A DNA stretch of 64,000 nucleotides from Yponomeuta sedellus (lineage: Eukaryota > Arthropoda > Insecta > Lepidoptera > Yponomeutidae). Shown one piece after another: positions 9,902 through 19,065 of this stretch. The notes below the pieces were generated by a model. The model ran no database searches, was not told where the DNA came from, and saw nothing but the letters and a program-made list of their open reading frames with translations. The first letter of the stretch is position 1. Each line of letters starts with the position of its first letter. The DNA is taken from assembly GCA_934045075.1 (NCBI GenBank), contig OW203726.1:20771488-20835487 (forward strand), given 5' to 3'. Both the position numbers and the translations under genes were made by a program.

Positions 9902-10234
9902 TCATAAAAGTCCCTTCGGCCAAAAATTGAAAAGGAACTTTAAGAATAAATGTCCACAATTGAATGAATTTGTTCTTTGATAGTTAACATAATTATTATA
10001 AATGTCTACATTCTTCGGTAGATAATTTATGAATTCCAAAGGCGGTTTTAAATCTCCATAGCTGTCAAAGTATTCACAATAGTTATCAATTTTGACGTAG
10101 GCTACCCAGTGCGTTCCAGGATTCTTAGCATTATCTAAATTCACAACAGCACATTTAATTTTATTCGGTTTTTTAGGGAAATCGTTTCTCATATAAACAC
10201 CGCGAAAGTAGGGGATGTCATGAGCATACTTCAT
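9902..10234 (-). CDS. Polinton adenain-like cysteine protease
   Basis: An open frame of 110 codons. It matches the adenovirus-type (C5) protease layout: His42 in GTHWVAY, Asp57 in YFDSYG, Cys93 in NCGHLF, and Gln86 seven residues before the cysteine as oxyanion-hole residue. In adenoviruses and Polintons this enzyme cuts virion precursor proteins. The start at 10234 is the first ATG in frame; conserved-looking residues continue upstream, so the true start may be earlier. It lies 42 bases after the stop of the PLA2/pX gene and is last in the block. All expected active-site residues are present, unlike its broken neighbours, though the ORF is short against the usual 150-200 residues and may lack its C-terminus. 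Family call is strong; activity is not implied. Confidence 0.8.
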   Translation of the reverse strand: MKYAHDIPYFRGVYMRNDFPKKPNKIKCAVVNLDNAKNPGTHWVAYVKIDNYCEYFDSYGDLKPPLEFINYLPKNVDIYNNYVNYQRTNSFNCGHLFLKFLFNFWPKGLL

Positions 10235-10275
10235 TATATTAATATTAGTGACCGCTCTCCTGGGTAACCTGGTTA

Positions 10276-11002
10276 CTAGTTTTTTGAAGGATGTAGATAT
10301 AACCCATGCCCTTTTTTGTACGGTTTTACATATAATACTTTGCCTGGTGCTATTGATTCCATCATTTTATTATGTCGAGTAGATTCTGCTAAAGTTTTGT
10401 GCTGCTTTTGAATCTTTTACTGCTTTAGCTATACCAGCAGCACTTCCAGCTAAAGCTCCTAATGCAGACAGCCCTGCGAAGCTAGGTATAAGTGGGAGAA
10501 TTCCGCCTGTTTTCGGAATAGGAATTACTCTAGGAAGGCAAACGTTCTTCTTGGAAAATAATTTTTTAGCCGCCGAATAAGCCAACTTAATTGCTGACTT
10601 ATTGTTTTTTGGCTTATTTTTTTTTTCAGTTTTGACTTGATTTTAGATACCCCCGCTTTAATTTTTTTTACACCCGCACCAGATCTGAGCTTCACTTTCA
10701 TAGCCTTATTTACTAACCACGATGCAATTTTTTCTCCTGTATATAGCATCTGTTGATCTCAGACGTCTTTTCGCCAAATTTTGTAGTTTTAAGTCAGCTT
10801 TATGACGGTCTTGTAAATTTGTGTACTTAGAGTAAGCAATGTCGTGATGCATGCAAGCGTTGTCTAAAGGATTGATACCTCAGTCACCTCTTTGCAATCG
10901 TTCTTTTAATCTGGTTCCAGTTCCACAGTAGTTATATCCAGGTAAATGTAATTCGACAGGTAAATTGTTTATTAATGTGTTGAGAAGTCCTCTACCTTTC
11001 AT
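10276..11002 (-). pseudogene. Polinton PLA2-like / hydrophobic pX-type protein
   Basis: Starts at ATG 11002 and ends at TAG 10276. The N-terminal part has a phospholipase-A2-like domain of the parvovirus VP1/insect Polinton type: calcium-loop motif YCGTGT and catalytic pair in MHHDIAY. A basic Lys-rich middle follows, then a hydrophobic Gly/Ala segment (GLSALGALAGSAAGIAKAV) like the membrane-active pX/pVI-type proteins of Polintons. The C-terminal end is basic. Breaks: an in-frame TGA at 10880-10882 inside the PLA2 domain, frameshifts near 10755 and in the T-run near 10615, and another near 10398. In virus relatives such a domain breaches endosomal membranes; here the gene is dead. It sits between the integrase (53 bases upstream) and the protease. 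Confidence 0.75.
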
Positions 11003-11055
11003 GACTCATAGGTTAATGAATACTATGATTCTCACCGTCTTATAATATACACAAG

Positions 11056-11973
11056 TTAGTTTTTAACTATGGTTTTCTTGTTAATCCAGCTATTTTCGCT
11101 ACTATTCAAGCCAAGCCACTTAACAAAGTACTTGTTTCCACGTTTTTTGACATTTTTTTCTACCAAATAAATATTTGGATTGTTAGTTTTTTGGAGTTCT
11201 TGTTCGTAAAAGCATCCTTTAATTGTAACACAATGTACAAGTGGTAGGTACTGTTTTATTTACTTTTGTCACTGTAAATAATTCTGTAGACCAATTTGGA
11301 GTATAACCTTTTTGAAACTCTCCCTTATATTTACTGATACGGAAGCAATCCCCTAAATTAAATTTACTTTTCTTCGTAGGCAAAGGTTTATGAGAGTTTC
11401 TGATATTGTCTGCTACAAATGACTGGTTTTTGTTATTTACTTGAGATGGTTTATACCTTGTAGTGCTATGAGTTGTATTAATATAGCTATTCTGAATATC
11501 TGATAAAGGTTTTCCAAGCCAAATGTAGCTCCCCACTAGACTGAAGTGTTTGAATAATTTATTTTTTAATGTTCTTATCAGCCTATCCACTATGGATGCC
11601 TTTTTTGTTGAATATGTGGAGTAATGATGAATTTTATAATTTTTCTAGAGTTTTTTAAACACATCGTTATAAAACTCAGTAGCCATGTCGGTCTGTAGGT
11701 TTGATGGCGAACGCCCCTGATTCAAAATGGTCTCAAATGCTTGAGACACCTCGTTTTTTGTCTTAGTCTTCAAAGGTCTTAACAAAGCATATTTGGAAAA
11801 TGCATCAATAACAACTAAGATAAACTTGAATCCCTTGTTGCTTTTCTGATATTTTTTTATGTCAATCAAATCCGCTTGCCATAGATCATCAATTCCTTTT
11901 AGTGTAACATGTCGTCGAACAAATTTTTTCTAGCTGCCTTATGAATTTCATTTACAACAGCCTGCTTACTCAT
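11056..11973 (-). pseudogene. Polinton integrase (rve, with chromodomain)
   Basis: Starts at ATG 11973, overlapping the end of the preceding ORF by 8 bases (ATGAGTAA), and ends at TAA 11056. The rve/RNase-H-fold core is visible: DLWQADLIDI (first Asp), VVIDAFSKYALLRPLKTK, and NLQTDMATEFYND (second Asp). The third catalytic position reads IVDR instead of the usual IVER, so the catalytic Glu appears replaced by Asp. The C-terminus has a chromodomain-like stretch, KYFVKWLGLNSSENSWI. Breaks: loss of one base in an A-run near 11926-11931, an in-frame TAG at 11645-11647, and a frameshift near 11220-11240 before the chromodomain. Polinton integrases insert the linear element with short target duplications. 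Family certain; function lost. Confidence 0.85.
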
Positions 11974-12340
11974 GATATATTTTGTCGATGTCTCTGATCG
12001 TAACTATATGTTTTTTGACAATACAACTCACATCCACCTTTGTACACTTTTCTTCTAACTGTTTCTGAAGCAGCTGTATTTGACCCTTTATAGTTTTGAA
12101 CTCGGTAGAAGTATCTTGTTTCTTGCTAAAAAAAATACAAGTTGTAACAACATACTCTTTGTTTGCTGCCTCATCAGGTACACGAGGTAATTTCAAACCT
12201 ATTAATCTATTTATTTGTTTTAAATCATAGTCAAAGGAATCGTTGACAACCAAGCTCTTGACAATAGTATTTACGTTAGGCAAAGTCTCTGACCTACGCA
12301 GCCTCTTATGCACGTGGTGTCCAAATTTATCGACATTCAT
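11966..12340 (-). CDS. Small Polinton ORF, fibre-like (function unknown)
   Basis: An open frame of 124 codons from ATG 12340. It opens MNVDKFGHHVHKR, a form I recognise from insect Polinton neighbours of the integrase. Residues 49-64 read RLPRVPDEAANKEYV-like, resembling the P.DAANKAYVD repeat that anchors phage and virus fibre shafts; this similarity is my inference. A short amphipathic coiled-coil-like segment (FKTIKGQIQLLQKQLEEK) follows. The stop overlaps the integrase start by 8 bases, suggesting translational coupling or tight packing. No break seen. It could be a fibre or attachment-type minor virion protein, or an unrelated accessory protein. Confidence 0.55.
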   Translation of the reverse strand: MNVDKFGHHVHKRLRRSETLPNVNTIVKSLVVNDSFDYDLKQINRLIGLKLPRVPDEAANKEYVVTTCIFFSKKQDTSTEFKTIKGQIQLLQKQLEEKCTKVDVSCIVKKHIVTIRDIDKIYHE

Positions 12341-12414
12341 TTTTAATGAAGTAAGTTAGATGTGGTTGGTGGTTGTCGTAATAATAAATAAAATTATCTT
12401 TTGCTAAGTATTTA

Positions 12415-13410
12415 TTATCGTGTTATTATTCCACATTCCCTCAGCTCTTCAATTATTGAGATGATTTCATTATCCCCTCCAGTGTTACCAGCATCACGAG
12501 AAGCATTTCATCATGAGTAATTTTAGTCTTTCTACTAACTCATTCGGGTCATCCCAGTAAATATAATCAACGTTTTTTTTAAATTTTTTAAATATAGTTA
12601 TCCCGCCTCCCTTTGTTACATTTTCATGACTTTTTTGGTTAAATAGAGGTTTTGTTACATGCATATATTTGTTTCCTCGATTTGCGTTTATAGGTTGTTG
12701 GGGATCGTATATGCGGTGATGGGCATTAGTATCTAGCAATATTAATTTATAATTCTGTTTATCATTCTTGAAAACGATGCTTAAATCTGGAGATGGTTTA
12801 AACAATAACTCAACGAGGCCGCTGGTTTTGTCGTAAGTTTTTCCTGAAATACTCAATTTGTCGCCGGACATGAACAGTGGTTTTGAGCCTATCATTTATT
12901 TTCCATTTTCAGTTCTTACTCCATAAGGAACATCTTTGAATACTTCAGATGACATCGACCAAGAAGATACAGATTTCTCGTTTGGAGTAGATACGGAATC
13001 AAGATCAGCTTCAAAAAATTGATCACTTACATTGTATTTCAAATCATTTGAATGTGAACCGTTATCATCCTTGTTCTCTCCAGTTGACAATTCACTTACT
13101 TCAGAAAATTTCCTCTTTTTTTGTTGTATTTGACTCATTTAAAAAAACTACTAGGAGAGTTTTTTGGTTTTGTATCATTGGAACTGTTCGAGTTTTCTTT
13201 GAACTCTAAGTTGTTATTGACAGCGCTATTGCTGTGCGCAGCTAATATATTAAGGGGTTCCGGCATCGGTTTCAGAATATTTCCTAGCACCATTTCACTT
13301 TCCAGTTTATTGTTTTTCATTAATTTAATCTTCTTTGATACAGCTTTTGCAGCTTTAACTATTTTTTGTTTCATTGCTTTTTCGTCACTCATCTTCAGTT
13401 GACTGCACAA
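12415..13410 (-). pseudogene. Polinton virion-associated-like protein (PC1/DUF type)
   Basis: Three open segments in order form one gene: 13410-13135, 13138-12896 and 12895-12494, with a conserved tail down to a TAA at 12415. The N-terminus is Lys-rich and helical (SDEKAMKQKIVKAAKAVSKK) with a KPMPEPLNIL motif; the middle is Ser/Asp/Glu-rich; the C-terminus has YDKTSGLVELLFKPSPD, NAHHRIYDP, and YIYWDDPNELVERLKLL, hallmarks of a protein found beside the integrase in insect Polintons. Breaks: frameshift near 13138, in-frame TAA at 12896-12898, frameshift near 12500. Its biochemical role is not established; a structural or packaging role is inferred from genomic company. Confidence 0.7.
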
Positions 13411-13492
13411 CTTCTTGGGAGGACGACAAAAGTGATAATGATAATTTGTCAGAAAAACTTTTAAATAAATAGGTAAAAGCGTTCTTTATATT

Positions 13493-14290
13493 TCATTCAT
13501 CGAAACTAATAAATGTGTCAAATTTATTTCTGTATCACCCATTATTTTTTTGGCAATCTTTATTTATAACCAAAAAACTATAAGGATCACTCCAAATTTT
13601 TGAACACATTTCACGAAATTGTTTCCATGTCATGTCTGTGTTGACGTGTTCATCGTAGACATGACGCAAGTTAATATCATCTTGTTTAAGAAGAACAATG
13701 AGATTGGTATTATCGCGAATAAGCTGTTTTGGTACTTTACTGTAGGTTTGATTGATATAAAAGCAATCCATGTAACGGTGTCTACCTATTGCAAAATAGT
13801 CGCGAATATTATTCTGATTTTCACATGCAACATCATCAAATATTATCACCGAATTCGGAGACGCTTCGTTTGAACCTAAAACTTCTTCATTATTGCGATA
13901 TTTATGTTAGCACACCTCAGGACATTGTTCTAATACCTTTTCTAAAAATAAATACTTAGGCTGTTAAAGCGTTTTTGAATACACGTAAACATTATGGAAA
14001 GTGAGCCCATTCGGATGAAGAAGAAGACCAATCATCAAATTAGTTTTTCCACAGTTGGACGGTCCGCACACTAAACAACGAATTGAATTAGGTAAGAGCT
14101 TTCTATGACGAGATCCTTTTTCGGAAGAACTAACGAAGATTTTATCGAGTTTTAGTGAAGTCGATTGCTTTAGAAATTTAATTTTTTAACAACTTCAAGT
14201 GTTTAGCCGGGTACGCCGCTGTTTCTGTAATGCCATTAAAGTGTTACGATCTTGATATTTATTATACCCAAAACGTCGTAGAATAGATCA
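13493..14290 (-). pseudogene. Polinton DNA-packaging ATPase (FtsK/HerA, A32-like)
   Basis: Walker A CGPSNCGKT is encoded at about 14042-14068 and Walker B VIIFDD at about 13835-13855. Between and after them are LLLHPNGLTFHNVYVYSK, RDYFAIGRHRYMDCFYINQTY and PSFLVINKDC-like stretches typical of the family. Such ATPases pump genomic DNA into capsids of large DNA viruses and Polintons. In-frame stops: TAA at 13964-13966, TAA at 13907-13909 and TGA at 13532-13534; the apparent natural stop is at 13493. Upstream of 14188 the frame is stopped, and a related-looking basic segment (RRFGYNKYQDRN) in another frame suggests a further lesion. The N-terminus is uncertain. Overlapping plus-strand frames are shadows. 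Confidence 0.8.
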
Positions 14291-14434
14291 AATTTCGAAA
14301 GATGTATTTCGTTGGACGTGGAACCTGAACATTTCTTTCAATACAATACCAGTTTTTCCAAAGAGTATGGCTTTTGTCCCTCCTCTTTTATCCAACCTAA
14401 ACCTCACGATATCGAATCAATTCGTTATTTTCCT

Positions 14435-14525
14435 GTATAGTAATGGGCATTCTAGGACACTTTGGAAGAGAAGGGACGAAGCCACTCTCTCTGGAAAAGT
14501 GTCCTAGAATGTCCATTACTATACT
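14435..14525. repeat. 29-bp-arm hairpin
   Basis: Arms 14435-14463 and 14497-14525 are reverse complements at 28 of 29 positions (core CATTCTAGGACACTTT), with a 33-base loop. It lies just outside the Polinton relic. It may be a fold-back MITE, a stem-loop in a transcript, or a breakpoint product. Confidence 0.75.
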
Positions 14526-14577
14526 ACTTACCGAGGACATCAAGAGACCGGAGTGGACAAACGTTCGTTGTTATCTT

Positions 14578-14760
14578 TTAGAACGCCTTTTCTTTTTCAA
14601 TTTCATGGAAATTACAACACATTGTTATCTCAGAATACTTGCTTCCATAACGCTTCACTCTATTTCCGGGGAACGAATGACCGCACTCCGTAGGCGTTGA
14701 GTCCGCGGCAAGTACTCGGAGGACATTTTTTTTGGGGACAAAAGTCCCTCGTCTCACCAT
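14578..14760 (-). CDS. Hypothetical 60-codon ORF, unassigned
   Basis: ATG at 14760, TAA ending at 14578. The peptide has two Cys-containing motifs (TPTECGHSF, TMCCNFHE) but no domain I recognise. GC and codon make-up look more gene-like than the flanks. On the same strand GTAAGT at about 14524-14529 follows a GTCCTCG, a plausible splice donor, but the frame closes before it. It may be part of an exon, a transposon remnant or chance. Treat as weak. Confidence 0.2.
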   Translation of the reverse strand: MVRRGTFVPKKNVLRVLAADSTPTECGHSFPGNRVKRYGSKYSEITMCCNFHEIEKEKAF

Positions 14761-14769
14761 CCTGTCACG

Positions 14770-15120
14770 ATTCTGACATCTGAGACAGTAGTTCGTAATT
14801 TAGACCTAAGATTTCCGCACTTAGCCTCAAAGTTAAGTGCTGAGCTATACTTAACTGTGTACTTTATTGCACACAAAAATAATTCCTAAAACATAAACTC
14901 ACAAAATAAGAAAGGTATGTTAATACTTCAGGCACTAAGGTTTCCTGACGATATCTTCCTTCACCATTTGCGAGTAGTATTGCGACAGTACCTACCTAAC
15001 TAACTTCACAAGTGTACATAACTTAGAAAACACAGTCATTGGTACATGCCACGATTCGAACCCGCGACTTCCGGAATCTGATACTGGCGTTCTACCGTTT
15101 CACTACTATCGCTTTTAAAG
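14770..15120 (-). mobile_element. SINE-B copy, near full length
   Basis: Minus-strand head with box B GGGTTCGAATCG at about 15050-15065, then ACTGTGTTTTCTAAGTTATG, the CCTTAGTGCCTGAAGTATT-like block, and an end GAGGCTAAGTGCGGAAATCT. Closest to 43.17-43.43 kb. Confidence 0.75.
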
Positions 15121-15994
15121 AACCGTTCAGCGGGGCTAATCGGGATTATTTAGTAGGTAAACTTAATTACCCTAATTCCGGACGTGTGGACATTGCTAGT
15201 GATTAGAAATATGTTTCATTTCAGAAATTAATATAATGAAGTACTAGCAATTTCTTTTGCTAGTACTCTATTATATTTTTTAACTCTTTATTGTACAAAA
15301 GATAATGTACAAAAGAAGGTACGTTTTTAATTGCTTAAAATCAGAAAAAGTGCCTCAAATCTTAAATTAAATCAATTTTATTTCAACAACAAAAAATACA
15401 TTCTGTTTGCTGGATGTACAATGTAAAATTTATGTCACTTCAAAAAAAATGCCAATTCCAGTGTCCTTCCTATTCTGTTATTAATTATCCACAAACCAAA
15501 GGTTGAGTGGAAGAAAATACTACTTAGAATTAAGTACGCCTTCGTACCACATTAATATTTTTTGTGCAGTAAAGAATGTAATAATAATAATAATATTTTA
15601 AGTGTTTGTATTCAATGTCAACATTCTACGTCTCGAAGTTTAATATCCGGTCAAACAAGCATTTTTAATTAAGGAAAAAGAAGTAGACAACAGCAAAGCT
15701 GAATCCCCTTTCAGCTTTGCTGTTGTCTAACAAAAAAAGATCTCTTTTGACCAGATAGATCTAAACCTAATAGGGCAAAACGCGTAAAACCTAAAACGAC
15801 TACAGAAATTTCAGCATTTTTGTGAAAAAACTTCAGCATTTTTGTGTTGATGCTGAATTTACTTAAATACATTATTAATGTTTTTCTGCACAAAGAATAT
15901 CTTACAATCGTTGCACCTCATATTATGTTGCAGTGGTGCTAACTTAGCGACTGGTTTATTTGAGGTGATAAAGACACTTCCGATTTTATAGGTA
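15121..15994. other. AT-rich stretch with one hairpin
   Basis: No gene seen. At 15684-15702 and 15711-15729 two 19-bp arms (TAGACAACAGCAAAGCTGA) are perfectly inverted with an 8-base loop; weaker complementarity continues outward (CCGGTCAAA/TTGACCAGA), suggesting a fold-back element of about 15645-15760. Confidence 0.6.
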
Positions 15995-16200
15995 CAGTCT
16001 GTTAGCTTTTAGAATATATATCAGGCTCTAGAGTAGGCTTCGGTTTTCACTGAAAGCACACGAGTGTAATACTACTTCCTGCTCTGTATAACACTTTACT
16101 TACTAATTTCATTTAATGAAGTGTCATATTAGTTCCGATATTTCTATTACACGAATATATCCGATAGTAGCCGAGGTATATTTTAAAAGCTAACAGACTG
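15995..16200. mobile_element. MITE-M copy
   Basis: Terminal inverted repeats CAGTCTGTTAGCTTTTAGAA and its complement (ending TAACAGACTG) bound 206 bp. Inside are CACACGAGTGTAATACTACT and TCCGATATTTCTATTACACG. Further copies at 27671-27891 and 48485-48710. Confidence 0.8.
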
Positions 16201-16264
16201 AATTATGACACTATTTTATTGAATACTTTTATATCAACATTATCAGAAAACTCAGCGCTTACAA

Positions 16265-16445
16265 TTGCTAATCCGCGCTAGTTACGCATAGTAATCAAGC
16301 TCATATTCTCTCTCCGAGAGAAAGCCTGATTTTTCATGGACTTGACAAGTGGTAAATGTTGGGTCCCAACCCGGACTTGGCCCCCGTGGTGGAGTATGGC
16401 CTAACCTTCCTGCGATGCAGGAAGAGACCCGTACCCCAGCAGTGA
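16265..16445 (-). mobile_element. SINE-B tail piece and Repeat-C 5-prime fragment
   Basis: 16270-16345 resembles the SINE-B block (AATCAAGCTCATATTCTCTC). 16360-16445 is the first 85 bases of Repeat-C on the minus strand, cut off at both sides. Confidence 0.6.
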
Positions 16446-16670
16446 TAACGAAATATTGGGACAGGCCTACCCATGTATGTGTGTGTTATAATGGTAGATT
16501 GCCTAACAAAGAGATACCAAAGTATAAAAAAAGACGTGTTCCCTTATGCATTGTGTTTTTGTGCGTGCTCTATCATAAAAACGGTTTTTTCTCCACTCAT
16601 CTTCATAATTGGGTCCGCTACGGACAATTCAAGCACTGCCTAAAAGTTTGACACTTTTAAAATGACTAAC

Positions 16671-17256
16671 AGCCTAAGTACACAACGTATTTTAAACGCG
16701 CAGATGACTCGCGTATATACGCGCTTCAAACGAGATTCGAACGTAACTTTGTAATCTAAGCACACAGGGCAATCGTGAAACGCGCCTCTATTGCGCGTAT
16801 ACGCGCAGATACAGTGATACAGACGCGCTATAGTCGCTCGTAGCTTTAGCGTTTTGATCACAGACTCCTCTTCAGTTGTACAATGGCATCGGTTGAGACA
16901 ACATTGCTTACGCTGTCTTTACTACTGCTTTTAAAAACAAAAAACGTAAAAATAAGCGAATCTATTGGATAGACTCTTATACGGAGAGACTCCACAGACT
17001 AAATAGGAGATAAGGTGACTCCAAAATCGTCGCTAAAGCCTCCTTGGGTGACTCCTACCTACGTAAAAATGGCCGATTGTTTGACTTGACGACCTACCCC
17101 ACCTCCCCCCTTTGTACGCACGTTTTTATCGATTCAAACGCGCGTATACCTGCGTTTGTATCGCCTTTTACGTGCGTTTTAATCAATAAAAACGCAACAA
17201 TCTGTATGTACGGTGCCGTCATCTGCGCGTATAAAATACGTAGTGTGCTTAGGCTC
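16671..17256. mobile_element. Terminal-inverted-repeat DNA element, about 586 bp
   Basis: Ends CCTAAGTACACAACGTATTT and, inverted, CCTAAGCACACTACGTATTT, with similarity over about 36 bp reaching GCGCAGATGAC. The interior is rich in CGCGTATA-type words in both orientations. No transposase frame. hAT-like architecture is possible but no clear 8-bp target duplication was seen. Confidence 0.65.
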
Positions 17257-17455
17257 TAAAAAGTCCGATTCGAGGCAGCTCCTACTGCATGTAGAATATC
17301 TAAAGAAAGAGTCCGGTATCGGGTCGGTATAGATTTGGTGCCTCCTGGCTCTCTGGTCCACCGGTACACAACACAATGCTTCCTTGCAGATATTGCGGTC
17401 TTCCCGAACTTCCTCAGTCTCTAAGTCTCAGTTCCTAAGTCTTGTTCATTTGGAC

Positions 17456-17549
17456 AGCCGGCACCAACCTTGCAAAGCACGGAAGCGCTCGGAAAAATGC
17501 CACTAGAGGTAGTCATGGAAAGGACACCCATACTGCACCTGACCGCGCC
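17456..17549 (+). mobile_element. Repeat-C, left part of an interrupted copy
   Basis: Starts inside Repeat-C at CAGCCGGCACCAACC and runs to GACCGCGCCTGTT, where it is split by the retroelement below; it resumes at 17874. Confidence 0.75.
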
Positions 17550-17873
17550 TGTTTTATTTTATTTATTAAGGCACACCAACAGCACAAACACACTACTAGT
17601 AAAACCTTCAATCAATAACAGAGGGCTGGCGTTTGTGCCAATTACAGGTGCCAACCACAGCACTCACAATTTAACATTAACGACTTATTCTAACAAATAA
17701 ACTGATATAGTATTGCTATTAGGCTTACAAATATTTATACAGGACCCAGAAAGCTAGCTGAGATTGATGTTAGATTTAAAACACCCCATCACAAAATACA
17801 TCTAGATCATATGCCTTCCAACATTCATTATAAGTTCTTAGCATTCTATTTATCGGAGCATTTTCTCCCATTG
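17550..17873 (-). mobile_element. LINE 3-prime end nested in Repeat-C
   Basis: Inserted between two halves of a Repeat-C copy with a probable CCTGTT target duplication. The minus strand opens with a frame of about 34 codons ending AYDLDVFCDGVF and a stop, followed by a 3-prime untranslated stretch and an A-rich AATAAATAAAATAAAA end. This is the shape of a 5-prime-truncated non-LTR insertion. Clade unknown. Confidence 0.6.
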
Positions 17874-17935
17874 TTTCTCCTGTTGTTGCTTAACTCAATT
17901 GATTTATTCCTATCACTCGGTTCGACGCATGTTAA
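17874..17935 (+). mobile_element. Repeat-C, right part of the interrupted copy
   Basis: Resumes at CCTGTTGTTGCTTAACTCAA and decays after ATCACTCGGTTCG. Confidence 0.7.
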
Positions 17936-18444
17936 ACACATGTCATGTCGATATGATATATATTTGTTGTAATTTCTTGGGACAACTATATGGTCTTTAA
18001 GAAATACTTTTCACTCGAGCAATCTTAAGTTAGGAACTGCCTTTGTAAAGAGGCTCCTTAGAGCGCAGGAATAAGGGTAAATATAGGATGGCAGTAGAAT
18101 AATTTCTTATTCAGCCAGGACTTAGTAGGCTAAAAAGCCGCAGGTAACATAATTAGGAATTCCGGCCATTTCGCGAGTGCTCGAGATAACGAAGGAAACG
18201 AAAGAATAGACCAAAAGGAAAGAAACCAATTCAATTGTTCATAAATTAACAGAATCTAGTCTCAATCTTGGACGGGGCTGTACTCAGGTGAAAAGGCTTG
18301 GGCTAATATAACGCAACTAGAAATGGACCGGAGAGAATGTTTTTTACTTTCTTTTAACCAATTCCAAGAAGGGAACGGACTGCCGACAGCGAAGCCGGCA
18401 AAACTACAATTCACAGTTTTTAATAAATAATAAATAAATAAATA
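17936..18444. other. No recognised gene
   Basis: No gene or repeat family recognised. Confidence 0.4.
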
Positions 18445-18680
18445 TTCATGGACATATTACACAGATGTCGTTAGCCCTATACTAAGTACAAATAAATGAC
18501 TTGTGTTATAGGTGCTAGCTCGACGATGCTTATACAATAAATACATAGATAACATCCAAGACCCGAGACAAACTAGAAAAGTTCGTTTTCTAGTTTGACC
18601 CGGCCGGGGATCGAACCCGAGACCTCCGGTTTTACAGTCAGCGTGCCAAACCGCTGCGCCACCGAGGTCGTCGAATAGAC
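18445..18680 (-). mobile_element. SINE-A copy
   Basis: Same order and motifs as the copy at 0.4-0.63 kb, with intact box A and B on the minus strand (head near 18675). Confidence 0.85.
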
Positions 18681-18714
18681 TTTAAAAAAGGAGGAGATTC
18701 TCAGTTCATCAGGA

Positions 18715-19065
18715 TTAAAGTTTTCACTTGGGTTAAGCAACAACGGGAGCAGTCAGGTACTGGATGGGTGACCATCTCGTGACTACCGTTAGTGGCATTT
18801 TGCCGAGCGCTTCCGTGCTTCGCAAGGCATGTTAAGCCGTTGGTGCCGGCTGTCATGTAATGGCAGACATTGACAATGACAGACATTAAGCCATGGCAGA
18901 AGAGGTATTATGGGTGGCTTGATAACAACTTCTGTCTGTAAGGTACGCCACTGTCTTACAAGCCACTACCAACCCGGACTTGGCCCCCGTGGTGGCCAGT
19001 ATGGCCTAACCTTCTAACGATGCAGGAAGAGACCTGTGTTCCAGTAGTGGGGACATACAAAGGGG
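18715..19065 (-). mobile_element. Repeat-C copy, near full length
   Basis: Minus-strand copy with landmarks GCCACTACC.. ACGGGGGCC, GTGCTTCGCAAGGCATG and TGGGTGACC; a short extra segment (TGACAATGACAGACAT) duplicates part of the middle. Confidence 0.8.

Larger units (their letters stand above)
9902..14290 (-). mobile_element. Decayed Polinton/Maverick element, incomplete
   Basis: Six co-oriented minus-strand coding units are packed with small or overlapping gaps: packaging ATPase, virion-associated-like protein, fibre-like ORF, rve integrase with chromodomain, PLA2/pX protein, adenain-like protease. This set is diagnostic of Polintons, self-synthesising virus-like DNA transposons of eukaryotes. 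Protein-primed polymerase B, major capsid and penton genes are absent, so about a quarter to a third of a usual 15-20 kb element is present. Terminal inverted repeats and the target duplication were not found. At least four of the six genes carry stops or frameshifts. The element is therefore a relic. Confidence 0.85.

Noticed and set aside
13121..13873. Plus-strand frames over the Polinton block
   Set aside because: They are shadows of the minus-strand ATPase and virion-protein genes.
14330..14430. Polinton right terminal inverted repeat
   Set aside because: No convincing complement near 9.85-9.9 kb could be found by eye.
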